Shown: positions 6,671-8,713 of the stretch, one piece after another
Layout: each line of letters opens with the position of its first letter
Numbering within the stretch: position 1 is the first letter of the stretch
NCBI GenBank assembly: GCA_005792225.1
Contig: SXSP01000528.1
Span: 1 to 8,713 of the forward strand
Source of the DNA: Bdellovibrionales bacterium
Lineage (GTDB): Bacteria; Bdellovibrionota; Bdellovibrionia; Bdellovibrionales; JAMPXM01
DNA length: 8,713 nt
Reading direction: 5' to 3'
Position numbers and translations under genes: made by a program
The notes under the pieces: generated by a model
What the model was told of the DNA's origin: nothing
The model's database searches: none
Seen by the model: only the letters and a program-made list of their open reading frames with translations

Positions 6671-7699
6671 ATGATCCGCGCCTTCCGCCTTCTCAGTTTG
6701 CTGATCCTGGTCGCGGCCGCATCCGTGTGCCGCGCCTCCACCTACTGGGACGGCGGAACCGTTTCCGAACTCCAAACCCTGCTGATGAAAACCGCGCAGG
6801 GAAATCGCCAACTCCAAAACCACGTCGTCGAGAACCTCATCGGCGGCCGCTGCGCCTACAACCTCGGCTCCCGATATCAGTCCGAGTGCGTCCGCGCGGG
6901 CTTTCTCGTGATCAAAACCCTCAAAGCTCGCCCGGTCACCTTCGAACATCCCTCCAGCGGCGTGCGCATGACCCTACCATCTGTTTTTGTTTATGACCTC
7001 GTCGCGATCCTCGAAGATCCTCGAGCCCAAATCTTTTTCAGCAACTGGAAAAACGCCGTCCAAATGGCCGCACTCGGCGTTCAGGAAGCCAATCTCTACG
7101 ACACGATCCTCGCCCTCCTCGGCGGCGATCAAAACGAGGCCATCCGCTGGATGGGCGCACTCTTCCAAGACGTGAGCTACGCACGCGTCCAAATCCAGTG
7201 GCTCAAAGCCAATCTGAAAGAGCCGAGCGACACCCTCATCGCCGCGGTAAAAGCCTACGAAGAGCTCATTCTCCAACTCATCGACATCGACGCCGGCCGC
7301 TACCGCACGATCTCCGGAGTCAAAAGATTTCCACCCTTCATCGAAGCTCTCCCCCGCGCATCTCACACCGGCCGCTTGTACCACTTCTATGTTCCGGCAC
7401 TCCTCGCATCGCGCCTCCGCGCCCAAGGAGTCTCCGCCCCCGTGAGCGCCTTCTCCGCCTACATGCTGACCTACATCTACGAAGCCATGGGAATGGGCAA
7501 CCCCATCGCCCGCATTTTGACAGAACCTAAATCCCTCTCCACGAACGCCGCCCGCGACTCCTACGCCGCCTACCGCGCAGCCCTCTGGGCCTCCGGCCTC
7601 GACACGCGCGCCATGTCCCCCACCGAATACGCCTCGAAAGTCGCAGCCTCGCCGTCCTCCGGACTCGCCGAGATTGCTCGTCGTTTGACCGCAGACTGA
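6671..7699 (+). CDS. Exported, mostly helical protein of unknown function
   Basis: I do not recognise this 342-residue protein. It has an N-terminal signal peptide (about residues 1-22, core LLSLLILVAAASV). The likely SPase I site is CRA22|S; Cys20 does not sit in a good lipobox because the residue before it is Val. The mature protein is largely alpha-helical by eye, rich in Ala, Leu and Arg. Its cysteines at 61 and 73 are closely spaced and could pair. No catalytic motif is seen. The ATG is 3 nt after the previous stop and has no Shine-Dalgarno of its own, so translation is probably coupled to the upstream exported protein. The next gene, a transposase, converges on it across 22 bp with no obvious terminator. 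Confidence 0.82.
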   Translation: MIRAFRLLSLLILVAAASVCRASTYWDGGTVSELQTLLMKTAQGNRQLQNHVVENLIGGRCAYNLGSRYQSECVRAGFLVIKTLKARPVTFEHPSSGVRMTLPSVFVYDLVAILEDPRAQIFFSNWKNAVQMAALGVQEANLYDTILALLGGDQNEAIRWMGALFQDVSYARVQIQWLKANLKEPSDTLIAAVKAYEELILQLIDIDAGRYRTISGVKRFPPFIEALPRASHTGRLYHFYVPALLASRLRAQGVSAPVSAFSAYMLTYIYEAMGMGNPIARILTEPKSLSTNAARDSYAAYRAALWASGLDTRAMSPTEYASKVAASPSSGLAEIARRLTAD

Positions 7700-7720
7700 T
7701 TGCGACTGATCGCAGACTGC
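7691..7720. repeat. Short degenerate 10-11 bp tandem repeat at the end of the 6671-7699 gene
   Basis: Three near-copies of a CGCAGACTGAT-like unit follow one another: GCAGACTGAT (7691-7700), TGCGACTGAT (7701-7710) and CGCAGACTGC (7711-7720). The first contains the stop codon of the upstream gene. An inverted CAGTCTG lies at 7751-7757 inside the transposase 3' end. This may mark slippage or an insertion scar; it is too short to be certain. Confidence 0.4.
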
Positions 7721-7721
7721 C

Positions 7722-8372
7722 TCACGGCCGTCGAGCCCGCTTCCAACCTACAGTCTGTAACCAACTTCGCGCCGGCACCAATCCAACTGAAATCTGAAAA
7801 AGCCAATCCGGCCTTCGAGGAGTTTGGAATCCCGCAATCAACAACGCAATCTCCGTGAACTCGAAGATCGACGAAAAAACATCCGCAAACGCACGCTGTC
7901 CCGTATGCTTCGCATGATTAAAAAGAACATACCGAAGCGCATTCCGAACTTCCCCGGGCGATCGCAACGCATGCAGGTGATACCTCGAGCGAAACACCCG
8001 CCCAAAATACCCATAGATTTTCCTGAGCGCCCAAACGATCGAGGCCTCAAGGCTCGCCACCCCTCTCGCGAGGGCATCATTGTCGTCCGCCTCCCCAATG
8101 AGATGCAGATGATTCGCCTCAACGGCGAACTGCTGAACCCTCAATCCTTTTTCATTCGCCCGCCGAAGCGCCCGATGAAAGCTCCTCAAAAAACTCTTCG
8201 TCCGCAAATTCGGCAACCCATGATGAAGTTTGACGTTCAAGTGAATCGGCGTCCGTTCATCAACTCGCGCCCGCGCGACATGCGGAAGCTCGTGCTTCAC
8301 CGACTTCTTCCGGCCCGCACCCTTCCTCTTTCCACCATGCGATTTGATTTCAAAAGAAAGCTGCTTCGCCAT
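7722..8372 (-). CDS. REP-associated tyrosine transposase (RAYT / Y1_Tnp, HUH superfamily)
   Basis: This is a single-strand DNA transposase-type protein of the IS200/RAYT family, which cleaves ssDNA hairpins through a catalytic tyrosine. The 216-residue form starts at ATG 8372, after a purine/G-rich Shine-Dalgarno (GGGG). An in-frame start at 8408 is possible but the family begins near MAKQLSF. It has a basic Gly/Lys segment (GGKRKGAGRKK, 13-23) typical of this subgroup. The HUH motif is His88-Leu-His90 in EANHLHLIGEADD, and the probable nucleophile is Tyr148 in RYVLFNHAKH. The ending ARSWLQTVGWKRA matches the usual C-terminus, so the gene looks complete. No IS ends or target duplications are evident, as expected of domesticated RAYTs. 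The tandem palindrome-bearing repeats upstream (8533-8713) could be its cognate elements; this is inference. Confidence 0.88.
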   Translation of the reverse strand: MAKQLSFEIKSHGGKRKGAGRKKSVKHELPHVARARVDERTPIHLNVKLHHGLPNLRTKSFLRSFHRALRRANEKGLRVQQFAVEANHLHLIGEADDNDALARGVASLEASIVWALRKIYGYFGRVFRSRYHLHALRSPGEVRNALRYVLFNHAKHTGQRAFADVFSSIFEFTEIALLIAGFQTPRRPDWLFQISVGLVPARSWLQTVGWKRARRP

Positions 8373-8425
8373 CCCACCCCTTCTACGAAACCCCACAACC
8401 CAAAACAACCTTCAATGCACACCAC

Positions 8426-8459
8426 AACAAAAGTTTCGTCCGTGTGATTTACTTTTGTT
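8426..8459. promoter_or_regulatory. Perfect 9-bp inverted repeat in the divergent region upstream of the transposase
   Basis: AACAAAAGT (8426-8434) and ACTTTTGTT (8451-8459) are exact reverse complements separated by 16 nt. The segment is AT-rich in a GC-rich context and lies between the transposase start and the repeat array. It could be a regulator operator or a hairpin. TTTACT occurs twice 10 nt apart on its right side (8448 and 8458). Function unknown. Confidence 0.45.
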
Positions 8460-8477
8460 TACTGCTTTGCAGAGGCG

Positions 8478-8506
8478 TTGTGCGCGAAATTTTTGGGCTT
8501 TGTAAA
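8478..8506 (+). promoter_or_regulatory. Candidate weak sigma-70 promoter before the repeat-containing ORF
   Basis: TTGTGC (8478-8483) and TGTAAA (8501-8506) are separated by 17 nt, matching three and four bases of the -35 and -10 consensus. They lie just upstream of the AGAGGA Shine-Dalgarno (8511-8516) and ATG at 8523. This is a consensus match only. Confidence 0.25.
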
Positions 8507-8522
8507 TGATAGAGGACGTTTG

Positions 8523-8713
8523 ATGCGAGGGCTTGATTCGGCAGCTTACTACTGCGTTCGGGCGCGGGGGTTGAGTGCTGATTCGGCGACCTACTTAGCC
8601 GCGCGGTACGGAGTCTGGCGCGAGAGGTGCGATCTTGATTCGGCAGCTTACTCAGCCGCGCCGTACGGAGCCTCGCGCGAGGCACGCAATCTTGATTCGG
8701 CGACCTACTCTAC
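8523..8713 (+). CDS. Possible repeat protein, N-terminal part, 19-residue repeats (continues past window)
   Basis: An ATG at 8523 with a good Shine-Dalgarno (AGAGGA, 8511-8516) opens a frame with no stop to the window edge, 63 codons. Translation through the DNA repeats gives a 15-residue unit followed by 19-residue units, each starting with DSA(A/T)Y and containing AA(R/P)YG in the full copies, for example DSAAYSAAPYGASREARN. All observed periods are multiples of three, so the frame survives unit gain and loss. Against coding, differences between the two full units are not concentrated at third codon positions (about 4 first, 5 second and 3 third). No known repeat family is recognised. It may instead be a noncoding array that happens to be open. 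Confidence 0.35.
   Translation, partial: MRGLDSAAYYCVRARGLSADSATYLAARYGVWRERCDLDSAAYSAAPYGASREARNLDSATYS
8534..8713. repeat. 57-bp imperfect tandem repeat array (four starts, truncated by window end)
   Basis: The octamer TGATTCGG recurs at 8534, 8579, 8636 and 8693, giving periods of 45, 57 and 57. The two full units (8579-8635 and 8636-8692) are clearly homologous along their length. The first unit is shorter and diverged after its start, and the fourth is cut by the window. Units carry palindromes, notably CCGTACGG (8661-8668) and the perfect GCCTCGCGCGAGGC (8670-8683). The two halves of the array alternate between GGCAGCTTACT (units 1, 3) and GGCGACCTACT (units 2, 4). There are no unique spacers, so it is not a CRISPR array. 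It lies beside the RAYT transposase. Confidence 0.9.

Noticed and set aside
7824..8447. 207-codon plus-strand ORF
   Set aside because: It is antisense to the RAYT transposase; the product is Arg/Pro-rich and lacks a convincing start signal.
8449..8685. 78-codon minus-strand ORF through the tandem repeats
   Set aside because: It starts at a GTG inside a repeat with no Shine-Dalgarno, and its frame is closed by a TAG in the next unit, while the plus-strand frame has an ATG and a good Shine-Dalgarno.
8534..8713. CRISPR array
   Set aside because: The units are contiguous homologous repeats of 45-57 bp without unique spacers, and no cas gene is present.

Overview
This looks like chromosomal DNA from a Gram-negative bacterium. 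It is moderately GC-rich, closely packed and has many Sec signal peptides. The mix of an acyl-lipid/acyl-CoA desaturase, a soil-type histidine kinase with an RsbRD-like N-terminus, several exported proteins of no recognised family and a REP-type tyrosine transposase would suit the Bdellovibrionota or former deltaproteobacteria. That placement is an impression from gene content, not a demonstrated taxonomy.

Layout. Positions 1-2405 (minus strand) hold an envelope/lipid operon: a TesA-like GDSL lysophospholipase/thioesterase, then a YbbA-like ABC ATPase whose GTG start overlaps the tesA stop (GTGA), then a YbbP-like FtsX permease that runs off the left edge. After a 106-bp divergent region, positions 2512-4811 (plus strand) carry a fatty-acid desaturase with an extra basic coiled-coil tail and, 11 nt later, an inner-membrane-anchored protein of unknown function. 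The two divergent units put acyl-chain hydrolysis and acyl-chain desaturation side by side, suggesting a membrane-lipid remodelling neighbourhood (inference).

An orphan sensor histidine kinase (5950 to 4802, minus strand) converges on, and overlaps by 10 bp, the membrane-anchored gene. Its ATP-binding domain looks degenerate in the G1 box and ATP lid. The 195-bp region upstream of the kinase contains a possible 29-codon small ORF. Positions 6146-7699 (plus strand) hold two tightly coupled genes for exported proteins without recognisable family.

The right end (7722-8713) is the accessory-looking part. A full-length RAYT/Y1 (HUH) transposase on the minus strand is followed by an intergenic segment with a perfect 9-bp inverted repeat, then a 57-bp tandem repeat array that continues past the window edge. 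All repeat periods seen (45, 57, 57) are multiples of three. An ATG with a good Shine-Dalgarno at 8523 opens a reading frame that stays open through the repeats to the end of the window. The array is therefore either the start of a repeat-protein gene or a REP-like noncoding array tied to the transposase. This is the most interesting unresolved element. No tRNA, rRNA or CRISPR array was seen.
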